Shown: positions 1 through 7,573 of the stretch, in pieces
Layout: the number at the start of each line of letters is the position of its first letter
How positions within the stretch are numbered: the first letter of the stretch is position 1
Source: Candidatus Zixiibacteriota bacterium
Lineage (GTDB): Bacteria; Zixibacteria; MSB-5A5; GN15; FEB-12
Direction of reading: 5' to 3'
Assembly (NCBI GenBank): GCA_030619345.1
Contig: JAUXBO010000039.1
Location: 1-11,673 of the forward strand
DNA length: 11,673 nucleotides
Position numbers and translations under genes: made by a program
Notes under the pieces: model-generated
Databases searched by the model: none
What the model was told of the DNA's origin: nothing
What the model saw: the letters and a program-made list of their open reading frames with translations, nothing else

Positions 1-180
1 TGGAGATTATTCCGGAGCCATAGAACTCCGCTGGTAATCGTGTGCGGCAGACGTCCCTTCGATAACGCTCAGAACATACCTCGTCAGCCTCTCGCTTCCT
101 GCATCCTCAGACCGGGCGGGCCGGGATATCTGCCGCGCACAAGATACTACGAATTTTCTGAAATTGTCGCAACAAATAGG

Positions 181-208
181 AAAAGGCAGGAGACGCATCT
201 CCTGCCTT
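181..208 (-). terminator. Intrinsic terminator of the secreted dockerin-protein gene
   Basis: A perfect 11-bp inverted repeat (183-193 paired with 198-208, 4-base loop CGCA) lies 28 bases past the stop codon of the minus-strand secreted-protein gene. Read on the minus strand the stem ends in CCTTTTCC, so the U-tract is short and interrupted. Stem strength and position support termination of this gene. The outer stem GGCAGGA/TCCTGCC also occurs in the terminator at 4805-4839. Confidence 0.75.
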
Positions 209-235
209 CAATCAATTATATTTCAGTCGCCTCGC

Positions 236-3200
236 CTATTCAGCAGGGCAAGGTTCGAGTGGAATGCTCGGAGTTCCCCACATATAGTCAACTAAATCGG
301 TCAAATCTGTAATATCGAGCGTGGCCGTTCCATTAACATCAGCCTCCTCAAACACCTTCGGGGGCCATCCGTTGTTAAACATGTAATCGACGAGGAAAGT
401 AACATCGGAAATGTCTGTTCCCTCATGTTCACTTCCGTCAATATTACCACGAATGCCAATGCATGGAATTCGATACAAAAGTGGGCTCCAGAATTCCTGT
501 GGCGGGAAATCAGGACCGGCAGCCCATGGCTGGTGAGTAGCTTGACCGTATTGATCTGGAGGGAAACTATCCCAATACAGATAAATTGGTCGCCATGTCT
601 CCACCATTGGAGGAACTTCAATGGATACGGTTGCAATTTCGTACGTTCCCGAATCCAACCCTTCAATATAAGTCGGAAATATATCAATATCAATAACTCC
701 TCGGTTAATATCCACCTGACATATAAACATTTCGGGGTTGGGTACGTTTACGTCAACAATATCAGGGATTTCGGTCCCGACTCGAATAGCCATGGGGAAG
801 CAACCTGAAATCAACGCAACGTCCGTAGACAGATGAATTCGTACGTTATAAGTACTCTGGCCCGGTGCGAGAATATCAGCATACGGGAAACTGCTTTCAA
901 AGGAATGGACATAAAGGGAATCATTTTCAACGCCCATTGAAGGAATTGACGGTCCCAGCTCCGGACAGAACAGGGGATAACCGTATATTAATACTCTCCA
1001 CCAGGTCAGGACATCATTGGCATTGATCATTAGGTGACCATCAATGTCTCCTGCATCATGAATTGGCGGCGCAGGTCCGCCACGGTACACGTAATCAAAC
1101 AAGAAAGTCAAATCAGTGATGTTAGCCCAGCCATCATCATTGGCATCGCCGCAGACATACTCTTGAAACGGCGGTTTTAGATATTCAACGAAAAAATTCT
1201 CGGCGTCCTGGGCAATGTCATCAATACTATACCGATTCGAGTTTTTCGGATACCAGTCATTTAGATTCGTAGCATAAGCTACAAAAAACTCGAGAGTATC
1301 TGATGGCTGTAGATCGTATGAATGCACATACGTAATACCTGCGTGCAGGTCCCCGATTGAGTCAGAGATGAACGTACCGGAATATGAATGGTTCTCAGCC
1401 AGGAACCGTCCGTCCACACCCTTTTTACCAGAATACAAATCCATCATATTGTAGGAAGTATAATAACCATACGGAAAGTCGAAAATCTCGACCGGCATGG
1501 TATCGTTGGAGTATCGATACCCTTCAAGCCAGACAATCGCCCCGTATCGCTGGTCTGCATCCCATCCCCCATTGGCATTCTCCAGAGAATCGTTCCAGCC
1601 GGGAATTTCTAACCCCCGAAGGTAGATTCCCTCGGCAGGTGACGACAATATTCCGGAATAATTGTGCCACACCGTGGAATCCCCGGGAACATCCCAGTCT
1701 ACCACGTCTCCGACAAAAATATCGTCATGAGCATGATCGTACAAGGAGTATACCCTGGTTTTCTTTACCACAAAACTACACCTGTAGGCTGGATCAAGTG
1801 GGGCATACCAGGTAACCTCAAGTGCTATACTTGAGTCATGAGAAACAATCGTACTGGTGTGAATGATATCAGCCCATGACTCCGAGGACGACCAATTGCC
1901 TCCCAGTGGAATAAGGCTGGTTGTGTCAGCGATTGAGCTATTGTACATCGAGTAGTTTACTGTTGTATCTAAACCATTAACCCACCCGAGAACAGGTGAT
2001 GCTTCATACAGGTACACATCTGCTCTCTCAGGCTCCCATTCCTCCCAGTAGTTCCCGAAATCCATATTTACCAGTCCCAAGCCATTGTTGCCTGCACCAC
2101 CCAGGTTATTGACAGTTAAAGCTATGCAGCTAGTGTAAAGACTATCCCAGACCGGTAGAATTACAGTATCCGCAACAACAAGCTCAATCTCGAATTCATG
2201 AGTGGCAGGTTCATTAGTGTGAAAGGATACGCGACCGGTCACGCGAACAATCGTCCCCGGATCACAGATATAGCCACCGTAGTTCAGGATGATTTGTCCG
2301 GTTTCAACGTTGTTCTCTCCCGAGGGGATATCGCCGTCGAAGTTCTGGATGTTCAGCCAGTTATAGTAAACACCGGGATCTTCATAGATGGAAGTAGAAT
2401 AAGTCAAGCCGGTATTGCCGGTATTCTCCACCTCAACATCGATAAAACGATAGTTGCAATGTTTCACATATTCAGGATACTTAAACGAGCTGCTCGACAT
2501 GGCAAAACCCGGCATCAAAACCGGATCAACGCACGGAACACGTATCCATAGATAGTCTGCGCTGTACCAGGAACCGTAACCTCTGATAGCCGCGCCGGGA
2601 TCGGGGTCATCGATATATGCCATATCAAAATAATTGTTACCGCTGTAACCGGGATCAAGATTGACCACATTGCCCTCAGAAGGCCCGGCAACTGCATAAT
2701 CGGTGCCGTGAGAAGCAGCGCTCATCCAGTGTTCCGAAGGACAGGGGCCTACTCCGGCCGGGTCACAGGCACCCATAGTACCGGTCGGGCCGCCATAGGT
2801 GTCGGTCAAAGCACGAGCAGCATCCCAGGTCAGACCACCATCCTCGGAGACAGAGATGAAAAGGTCACCGTTGGCGGCGCCGATGTAGTCACCTTCAAAA
2901 GCTCGGGCGGCACAGTCGTCGTGGTTTTCGTTGCCGGTAGTTAATGGACTGTTCAATTCAACCCAGGTCACATACAGCCTCTCATCACCGGGAGGGCCGC
3001 ACTGAGTTAAAGACAATTTTGCCTGGTTCTGGTTGAATGAACCGGGGTTACAGTTTTCAGGATCCCATTGAGCAGCAGAGACGGTTCTTATATTCCCCGA
3101 ACCATAACCACCATATTCGAAACCAAGATTTTCCGACCAGTGATAGATGCGAGACCGATATGTTCCGATATTATCGTCATCCCATTCCATAGCCACCCAG

Positions 3201-4348
3201 GCAGCATGGTAGATGCCATCGGACGAAATCAGTGATATAATATCAGAGAACGGACGGAAGCCATCATCGCCAGAGATATTCTTGGTTAGGTTGACGCGAT
3301 TCTCCCACCAGTTACTGTACCCATCATAGGGGTAACCAAGCCACCCGCGACCATAGTTGCGGTTAATCTGGTAGTAGAAATCATTGTCCCAGCGATCGCG
3401 CTCTGGATTGCCAGTGGAACTGTTTCGCGAGCAGGTATCGCATCCGGGATCCTCGGGAATTAGAGCAAGCCAGGAAATAGCTACGGTACCATCTTCTGAA
3501 GCCGTAATATCATAGCTCTCCCCGTTGAAGATAGTATCGATGGCACAACCAAAAGTCCACGTGCCGCCACCACTTTCAGGACCAACGTATTGAAAGTAAC
3601 TGAAATTGGCAGCGCCGGAACCGCCGCCGTAAGCAGAACCAATCAGGTGCAGAACACGATCACCATCCGGGGGATTCTGGACAGCCACCTTCGGCCAGAT
3701 AACTGCCGCCTCCTTAGGATCAAATAGATGTGTGTTCCCACAATCATTCAGACTATCCGGAACACGGACATTAGCACTGTGGAACGGAACGTTACAGATA
3801 AACTGCCAGTAGGTCTGGATGCGATAACCGGTTCCGTAATCATTATGGCAGGCGATGACAAACCGGTTGTCGTCGGTAACCGCCAGAGAGGCATAACCGG
3901 CATATTCATCGGGATTCTGCATGCCTTCATAATAGCCAACCTCAGCACCACCAGCGCCATCCCAACCGTTATAAAAAATCTCGCGATCCTCGAGTACGGG
4001 CGAAGGCAGGAACATCCAGGCAAAATGTACAGTCCACTGACACGAGGCACTCTGGCCCACGCCGACCTGTCGCCCCATGGAAAAATTATGCTGTTGGTCA
4101 TAGTATGTATCGCCAGCCTTCCAGCCAAAAGCATTAGGGTTTGCTTTAGTGCGGTCGAGCCCGATGTCATGTTCTTCTCCGGAAGAAGGAAGATAATTGT
4201 ATTCATCAGGGAACGAGTAATCTACCACACGAACGGCCACCGGGTCTACTACCTCTTTCTCAGACTGAGCCGTCCCAGCCGCTACGACACTCGATAAGAC
4301 GAGCAACAAAAGCGAATTAACGGCGATAATAATTATAACTTTTTTCAT
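236..4348 (-). CDS. Secreted multidomain protein: propeller-like N-terminus, cohesin-like domain, two dockerin-like modules
   Basis: This 1370-residue exported protein has no function I can name. Residues 1-24 form a Sec signal peptide (MKK, a run of I/V/L, then SSVVAAGTA). Residues about 30-600 are Trp- and Tyr-rich and look like a BNR/sialidase-type beta-propeller, with one clear Asp-box (SEDGGLTW, 501-508). About 605-730 resembles an Ig-like module (VENTGNTGLTYS). About 737-1060 is an unrecognised beta-rich stretch. A dockerin-like module starts at C1066 (GDANDDG...NITDL), a cohesin-like region spans about 1137-1296, and a second dockerin-like module fills 1301-1366 (DISDVTFLVDYM, DITDLTDLVDYM). 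Several calcium-loop positions are degenerate (H or T at loop position 5; the first loop of the last module is two residues longer than usual). There is no visible sortase or type IX C-terminal signal. The ATG follows AGGAG at 9-nt spacing. The gene appears monocistronic, between a long leader and a terminator. Roles in surface assembly, binding or glycan recognition are inference only. Confidence 0.9.
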   Translation of the reverse strand: MKKVIIIIAVNSLLLLVLSSVVAAGTAQSEKEVVDPVAVRVVDYSFPDEYNYLPSSGEEHDIGLDRTKANPNAFGWKAGDTYYDQQHNFSMGRQVGVGQSASCQWTVHFAWMFLPSPVLEDREIFYNGWDGAGGAEVGYYEGMQNPDEYAGYASLAVTDDNRFVIACHNDYGTGYRIQTYWQFICNVPFHSANVRVPDSLNDCGNTHLFDPKEAAVIWPKVAVQNPPDGDRVLHLIGSAYGGGSGAANFSYFQYVGPESGGGTWTFGCAIDTIFNGESYDITASEDGTVAISWLALIPEDPGCDTCSRNSSTGNPERDRWDNDFYYQINRNYGRGWLGYPYDGYSNWWENRVNLTKNISGDDGFRPFSDIISLISSDGIYHAAWVAMEWDDDNIGTYRSRIYHWSENLGFEYGGYGSGNIRTVSAAQWDPENCNPGSFNQNQAKLSLTQCGPPGDERLYVTWVELNSPLTTGNENHDDCAARAFEGDYIGAANGDLFISVSEDGGLTWDAARALTDTYGGPTGTMGACDPAGVGPCPSEHWMSAASHGTDYAVAGPSEGNVVNLDPGYSGNNYFDMAYIDDPDPGAAIRGYGSWYSADYLWIRVPCVDPVLMPGFAMSSSSFKYPEYVKHCNYRFIDVEVENTGNTGLTYSTSIYEDPGVYYNWLNIQNFDGDIPSGENNVETGQIILNYGGYICDPGTIVRVTGRVSFHTNEPATHEFEIELVVADTVILPVWDSLYTSCIALTVNNLGGAGNNGLGLVNMDFGNYWEEWEPERADVYLYEASPVLGWVNGLDTTVNYSMYNSSIADTTSLIPLGGNWSSSESWADIIHTSTIVSHDSSIALEVTWYAPLDPAYRCSFVVKKTRVYSLYDHAHDDIFVGDVVDWDVPGDSTVWHNYSGILSSPAEGIYLRGLEIPGWNDSLENANGGWDADQRYGAIVWLEGYRYSNDTMPVEIFDFPYGYYTSYNMMDLYSGKKGVDGRFLAENHSYSGTFISDSIGDLHAGITYVHSYDLQPSDTLEFFVAYATNLNDWYPKNSNRYSIDDIAQDAENFFVEYLKPPFQEYVCGDANDDGWANITDLTFLFDYVYRGGPAPPIHDAGDIDGHLMINANDVLTWWRVLIYGYPLFCPELGPSIPSMGVENDSLYVHSFESSFPYADILAPGQSTYNVRIHLSTDVALISGCFPMAIRVGTEIPDIVDVNVPNPEMFICQVDINRGVIDIDIFPTYIEGLDSGTYEIATVSIEVPPMVETWRPIYLYWDSFPPDQYGQATHQPWAAGPDFPPQEFWSPLLYRIPCIGIRGNIDGSEHEGTDISDVTFLVDYMFNNGWPPKVFEEADVNGTATLDITDLTDLVDYMWGTPSIPLEPCPAE

Positions 4349-4804
4349 CCTTGATAACTCCTCTCATTTTCTTGATTTACCCATTTTGTATATCTTCTTT
4401 GTAAGCTGAATCTTGCGAAATTTCGGTCCGTAACTGCTTGAAATACACTAACGCAATCATGCTTCGCCCCTGCGACTGATTTCCGGTCGATTTGACAAAA
4501 AGCTCCCCTGAGATGCACAGTTAGTTAATTCGGCGCTGACGAAACGTCCATCCAGCAAATTGAGCGATTGAGCGGGCATCTTCTCTCATACCATGCTTTT
4601 TTCAGACATGGCGCTATCCCATGTATAATATTATTTAAACTTCGATGAAAGTCGCTGATGCGTTCCAGTTTACATCAAATATAGAGCACGAGCATGGACC
4701 GGTCAATAGATTTTTGTCTCGGTGCAATAATTGCGACGAGTTGTTGAGTGGATGTACTGGTTTTGAGTGCGCCAACGGTGAATTAGAGCAGACGACTTAG
4801 ACGG
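4349..4804. other. Gene-free region: promoter and probable long leader of the secreted-protein gene
   Basis: About 455 bases carry no convincing reading frame on either strand. Contents visible by eye are a sigma70-like promoter (4678-4706, minus strand), a perfect 10-base palindrome CGAAATTTCG (4416-4425) about 70 bases upstream of the secreted-protein start, and a tandem 8-mer (TTGAGCGA then TTGAGCGG, 4560-4575). If the promoter is real, the mRNA leader is about 320 nt. I do not recognise a known riboswitch in it. Confidence 0.6.
4678..4706 (-). promoter_or_regulatory. Candidate sigma70-type promoter for the secreted-protein gene
   Basis: On the minus strand TTGACC (4706-4701) and TATATT (4683-4678) are separated by exactly 17 bases, close to the bacterial consensus. 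The palindrome GACCGGTC (4697-4704) overlaps the -35 box and could be an operator. The promoter points at the secreted-protein gene, whose ATG is about 330 bases downstream, and it lies just beyond the terminator of the preceding operon. Promoters in FCB bacteria may deviate from this consensus, so the match is only suggestive. Confidence 0.4.
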
Positions 4805-4839
4805 AATTAAAAAAGGGCAGGATCACGGTGATCCTGCCC
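4805..4839 (-). terminator. Strong intrinsic terminator of the HMG-CoA synthase operon
   Basis: A perfect inverted repeat occupies 4815-4839: GGGCAGGATCA pairs with TGATCCTGCCC around a 3-base loop. On the minus strand it is followed by six Ts and then AATT (4814-4805). It lies about 100 bases beyond the stop of the DUF35 gene. There is no T-run on the other side, so it works in the minus direction only. This is a textbook rho-independent terminator and ends the HMG-CoA synthase / thiolase / DUF35 transcript. Confidence 0.9.
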
Positions 4840-4851
4840 TACTTGTCTATT

Positions 4852-4877
4852 GTCGAAACCCGCAAGGGGATTTCGAC
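4852..4877. repeat. Short imperfect hairpin between DUF35 gene and terminator
   Basis: GTCGAAA (4852-4858) pairs with TTTCGAC (4871-4877), and the CCC that follows pairs with GGG around a GCAAG loop, leaving one bulged A. It has no T-run and so is not a terminator by itself. The form is that of a REP-like dispersed palindrome or an RNA-stabilising 3' structure. I see no second copy in this window, so calling it a repeat is a guess. Confidence 0.4.
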
Positions 4878-4922
4878 CTACTTCCGATTCAACGCACTAA
4901 TTCCTGACGCTGTCCGAAGGAG

Positions 4923-4942
4923 AAAAACACACCGTGTGTGTT
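4923..4942 (-). terminator. Weak hairpin overlapping the DUF35 stop codon
   Basis: AACACAC (4926-4932) pairs with GTGTGTT (4936-4942) around a 3-base loop. On the minus strand the hairpin begins inside the TAA stop of the DUF35 gene and runs out through five Ts. The stem is short and A-C rich, so it may be an auxiliary terminator or a 3'-end stabiliser ahead of the stronger terminator at 4805-4839. Confidence 0.4.
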
Positions 4943-5342
4943 AGAACCACTTCGGGACGGCTTTGTAACCGTACGAAATTACGCCATGCGAACCCTCGTT
5001 CTGAATACGACGGAACTCCAGGCGAATCTCCATACCGACCTTGACATCTTCCATCGCAACGTCGGTCATTTGTGCCATCAATCTCGTGCCGTCGGTCATC
5101 TCCACGATAGCCAACGCGTACGGCGCGTTGTCTCCCCACTGGCTGGGAGCAATACGAATGATCGTATAGGTAAGCACTTTGCCGGTTTCAGGGAGCCTGA
5201 CCGTTTCCTGCTCAGTGTCACCCGTTTCCGGGTCGATCAGCCGTTTCGGAATATAGGTCTTGCCGCTCTTTTTGAATTTCGACGCTTCCGTCCGGTAACG
5301 GTGCGGATATTCTCTCCAGTTACGTGAGCTGAACATAGTCAT
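4941..5342 (-). CDS. DUF35 OB-fold protein with degenerate zinc ribbon, partner of thiolase/HMG-CoA synthase
   Basis: This 133-residue protein belongs to the DUF35 family (rubredoxin-like zinc ribbon followed by an OB fold). In archaea it bridges acetoacetyl-CoA thiolase and HMG-CoA synthase and supplies a shared CoA-binding site, so acetoacetyl-CoA passes between them. The N-terminal helix region (WREYPHRYR, 9-17) and OB fold (from about 50; GKVLTYTII, YALAIVEMTDG) are clear. The ribbon segment keeps the usual register (GK.Y.P.R...PE.G), but the four expected cysteines are F23, S26, D37 and T40, so zinc is presumably not bound. The DNA in this stretch shows no frameshift. The start ATG overlaps the thiolase stop (TGATG) and follows GGAGG at 7-nt spacing; Met3 is a less likely alternative. 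Partnership rests on operon position and family knowledge. Confidence 0.88.
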   Translation of the reverse strand: MTMFSSRNWREYPHRYRTEASKFKKSGKTYIPKRLIDPETGDTEQETVRLPETGKVLTYTIIRIAPSQWGDNAPYALAIVEMTDGTRLMAQMTDVAMEDVKVGMEIRLEFRRIQNEGSHGVISYGYKAVPKWF

Positions 5343-6502
5343 CAGGCCACCTCCAATACATGCACTACCGATGAACCGCCGGAGCCGCCCATATTCTGGG
5401 TCATCGCCAACTTGGGCGCACCCGGAATCTGGCGACCCTTTTCGGCCTGACCGGTCAACTGTTTATAGACTTCGACCATCTGTGCCACGCCGGTCGCGCC
5501 TACAGGATGACCCTTGGACTTCAATCCACCCGATGAGTTGATCGGGAAAGCGCCGTCGAGAGCCGATTCACCGGCCAGGAATGCTTCGCCCGCTTTACCG
5601 GGGACATACTTGCCGATTGATTCAACCACCATTATCTCGGCGATGGTGAAGCAATCGTGCACCTCGGCGAACTGAATGTCATCAATCTTTTTCCCAGCCA
5701 TGTCGAGCGCCTTACCGGCCGCAATCGTGGCCGCCTTGATCGTAGTCATATCCTCGCGCTGAGCAAGCTGGATTGTATCGGTGCCGGTGCCGGTACCGAG
5801 TATTTTAATGTACGGCTTGCCGAGTTTCTTCGCGACATCTTCGGATGCAAGAATCACTGCTGCTGCGCCATCGGTGATCGGCGAGCAGTCAAGAATGTGA
5901 AGCGGGTCGGCTATCATGACCGAATTGGCTACCTGCTCCATACTGATCTTGAAAGGATACTGCGCATCGGGATTCATTGAACCATTGTTATGGTTTTTCA
6001 CCGCAACGGTTGACAACATATCGCGAGTAGTACCGTATTTCTCCATGTGGGCAACCGCCATCATGGCGTATAGTCCGGGGAAAGTCGCTCCATGGAAGAC
6101 TTCATATTCCTGATCGGCGGCTGTGGCCAGCGCGTAAGTTGCTTCGTCACCGTCGACGTCGGTCATTTTCTCAACGCCCGAAGCCATTACGATATCTGAC
6201 ATTCCGGAAGCAATTTCAATAAAGGCCGAACGGACGGCCAGCCCGCCCGAGGCGCAGGCCGACTCCACCCGGGTAGCGGCGAGACCGCGCATACCCATGT
6301 AATCGGTCAGGACTGAGGCAAGATGTTCCTGGCCGACAAATAGCCCGCTGGACATGCAGCCGACATACATCGAATCAAGGTGATCGACCCCGGCCGCTTT
6401 AACTGCATTTAGCGCCGCCTGAGTATGCAGGTCACGAAGTGACATCCGCCATACTTCGCCCCATTTACTCATACCAACGCCTACAATACAAACTGTTCTC
6501 AT
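5342..6502 (-). CDS. Acetoacetyl-CoA thiolase, archaeal/SCP2-like type
   Basis: A 386-residue thiolase, expected to condense two acetyl-CoA into acetoacetyl-CoA in the cytoplasm. The nucleophile is C83 in SACASGG. The HDCF motif (282-285) replaces the NEAF of classical thiolases, H332 lies in GHPVGATG, and the C-terminal CxG motif is replaced by NMGGSGG (370-376). This pattern is characteristic of SCP2-type and archaeal thiolases, in which the HDCF cysteine (C284) is thought to take over the acid/base role. The length matches the archaeal enzymes. It starts with ATG 15 bases after the HMG-CoA synthase stop, behind a near-perfect Shine-Dalgarno, and its stop overlaps the DUF35 start. The unfavourable thiolase equilibrium would be pulled forward by the adjacent HMG-CoA synthase. 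A degradative lipid-transfer-type thiolase is the alternative, but the neighbours argue against it. Confidence 0.9.
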   Translation of the reverse strand: MRTVCIVGVGMSKWGEVWRMSLRDLHTQAALNAVKAAGVDHLDSMYVGCMSSGLFVGQEHLASVLTDYMGMRGLAATRVESACASGGLAVRSAFIEIASGMSDIVMASGVEKMTDVDGDEATYALATAADQEYEVFHGATFPGLYAMMAVAHMEKYGTTRDMLSTVAVKNHNNGSMNPDAQYPFKISMEQVANSVMIADPLHILDCSPITDGAAAVILASEDVAKKLGKPYIKILGTGTGTDTIQLAQREDMTTIKAATIAAGKALDMAGKKIDDIQFAEVHDCFTIAEIMVVESIGKYVPGKAGEAFLAGESALDGAFPINSSGGLKSKGHPVGATGVAQMVEVYKQLTGQAEKGRQIPGAPKLAMTQNMGGSGGSSVVHVLEVA

Positions 6503-6510
6503 TATTGCCT

Positions 6511-6519
6511 CACCTCCTT
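6511..6519 (-). promoter_or_regulatory. Strong Shine-Dalgarno of the thiolase gene, overlapping the upstream stop codon
   Basis: On the minus strand AAGGAGGTG lies 8 bases before the thiolase ATG and overlaps the TAA stop (6520-6518) of the HMG-CoA synthase gene. Ribosomes ending the first gene therefore release over the initiation site of the second, which suggests translational coupling and matched subunit amounts. Confidence 0.8.
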
Positions 6520-7570
6520 ACGCGTTCTTAATAATTTTGTGTCTAAACTTGGCATAGGTACCATAGTCGATATAGGTCAAATTCTCTTCCAATAATTTCT
6601 GGGTGCGAACAGTAAGATCACGCACTTCGTCGATACGATTGGTCACTTTCCAGATGAAAGCATCTGAACCCGCGCCGGAGCCATAGGAGCACATAAAAAC
6701 CATGTCTCCCGGCTTGGCAACATCAAGCGTTGCGGTAAGTCCAATCGGCGAAGCTCCAGAGTATGTATTACCCAGCGTTGGGGCCAGCCAACCGGGATCG
6801 ATCTGTTCCTGGGTAAAGCCGAGTTCAAACGCCACACGCTGCGGGAACTTGCCATTTGGCTGATGAAAAATAGCGTAAGCGAAATCCGAAGGTTTCATAC
6901 CGGACTTTTTCAGAATCGCGTTTGAGGCACCCTTGGTGTGGGCGAAATACGCCTCTTCACCGGTGAACCGACCACCATGCTGTGGATAGAACTCATGTTC
7001 GCGACGCCAAAAATCGGGCATGTCGGTCATGTATGAATGAGTGTGCTCGATTTCGGCCACGAGATTGTCCGTCCCCATAATGAACGCACCCGCCCCGGCC
7101 GCAGCCGAGAACTCCAGTGCGTCAGAGGGTGCACCCTGTGAAGTATCGGCGGCAATAGCCAGCGCGTATTTCATCTCCCCTGCTTTGACATGGCTGAGGG
7201 CGACATACATCGCTTCCGATCCGGCCTTACATGCAAATTCAAAATCTGCGCAATGGATATCCGGAGTCGCACCGATTGCTTCGGCGACGGTTGTCCCGGA
7301 TGGTTTTACCGCATACGGGTGTGATTCTGAACCGATATAGATCGCGCCGATATCAGCCGCATCGACTCCACCGGAGCGAATCAGCGCCCGCTTGGCGGCT
7401 TCAACCGACAGTGTAATCGTATCCATGTCCGGTGGTGGAACTGATTTCTCGCGAAGCATCAACCCTTTCTTGTAGCTCGGCGCATCCGCACCCCAGACCT
7501 TGGCGATCTCTTCGACCGTAATCCGGTGACGGGGCAAATGAGCGCCATAACCAACTATTCCAGCAGCCAT
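6518..7570 (-). CDS. Hydroxymethylglutaryl-CoA synthase, archaeal type
   Basis: A 350-residue thiolase-fold enzyme expected to condense acetyl-CoA with acetoacetyl-CoA to HMG-CoA, the committed precursor of the mevalonate pathway. Counting from the ATG, the catalytic triad is visible as E82 (GSESHPYAVKPS), the acyl-accepting C114 (FACKAG) and H236 (FHQPNGKFP). The archaeal-type signatures RFTGEEAYF and NTYSGASPIGL are also present. The length fits archaeal enzymes (about 350) and is shorter than the eukaryotic and Gram-positive forms. The frame stays open two codons further to a GTG at 7576, but that GTG lies within the Shine-Dalgarno (GAGGTG), so the ATG at 7570 is preferred. It is the first gene of the HMGCS-thiolase-DUF35 operon. 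HMG-CoA reductase is not in the window, so the mevalonate destination is inferred. Confidence 0.93.
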   Translation of the reverse strand: MAAGIVGYGAHLPRHRITVEEIAKVWGADAPSYKKGLMLREKSVPPPDMDTITLSVEAAKRALIRSGGVDAADIGAIYIGSESHPYAVKPSGTTVAEAIGATPDIHCADFEFACKAGSEAMYVALSHVKAGEMKYALAIAADTSQGAPSDALEFSAAAGAGAFIMGTDNLVAEIEHTHSYMTDMPDFWRREHEFYPQHGGRFTGEEAYFAHTKGASNAILKKSGMKPSDFAYAIFHQPNGKFPQRVAFELGFTQEQIDPGWLAPTLGNTYSGASPIGLTATLDVAKPGDMVFMCSYGSGAGSDAFIWKVTNRIDEVRDLTVRTQKLLEENLTYIDYGTYAKFRHKIIKNA

Positions 7571-7573
7571 ATT

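Noticed and set aside
7..198. 63-codon minus-strand frame in the GC-richer left end
   Set aside because: It would begin inside the terminator hairpin of the previous gene, has no visible ribosome binding site, and matches no family I know. The far end is cut off from context, so a real gene here cannot be excluded, but it is not supported.
3728..4297. 189-codon plus-strand open frame inside the secreted-protein gene
   Set aside because: It is antisense to a well-supported coding sequence, has no recognisable domain or ribosome binding site, and its composition is that of a shadow frame.
4560..4575. Tandem TTGAGCGA/TTGAGCGG as a possible iteron or CRISPR-like repeat
   Set aside because: There are only two short copies and no spacer pattern. 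It is noted in the intergenic entry but not treated as an element.
4590..4612. CCATG...CATGG inverted repeat with a T-rich middle
   Set aside because: The stem is only five base pairs with an 11-base loop and no T-run follows, so it is too weak to call a terminator or regulatory hairpin.
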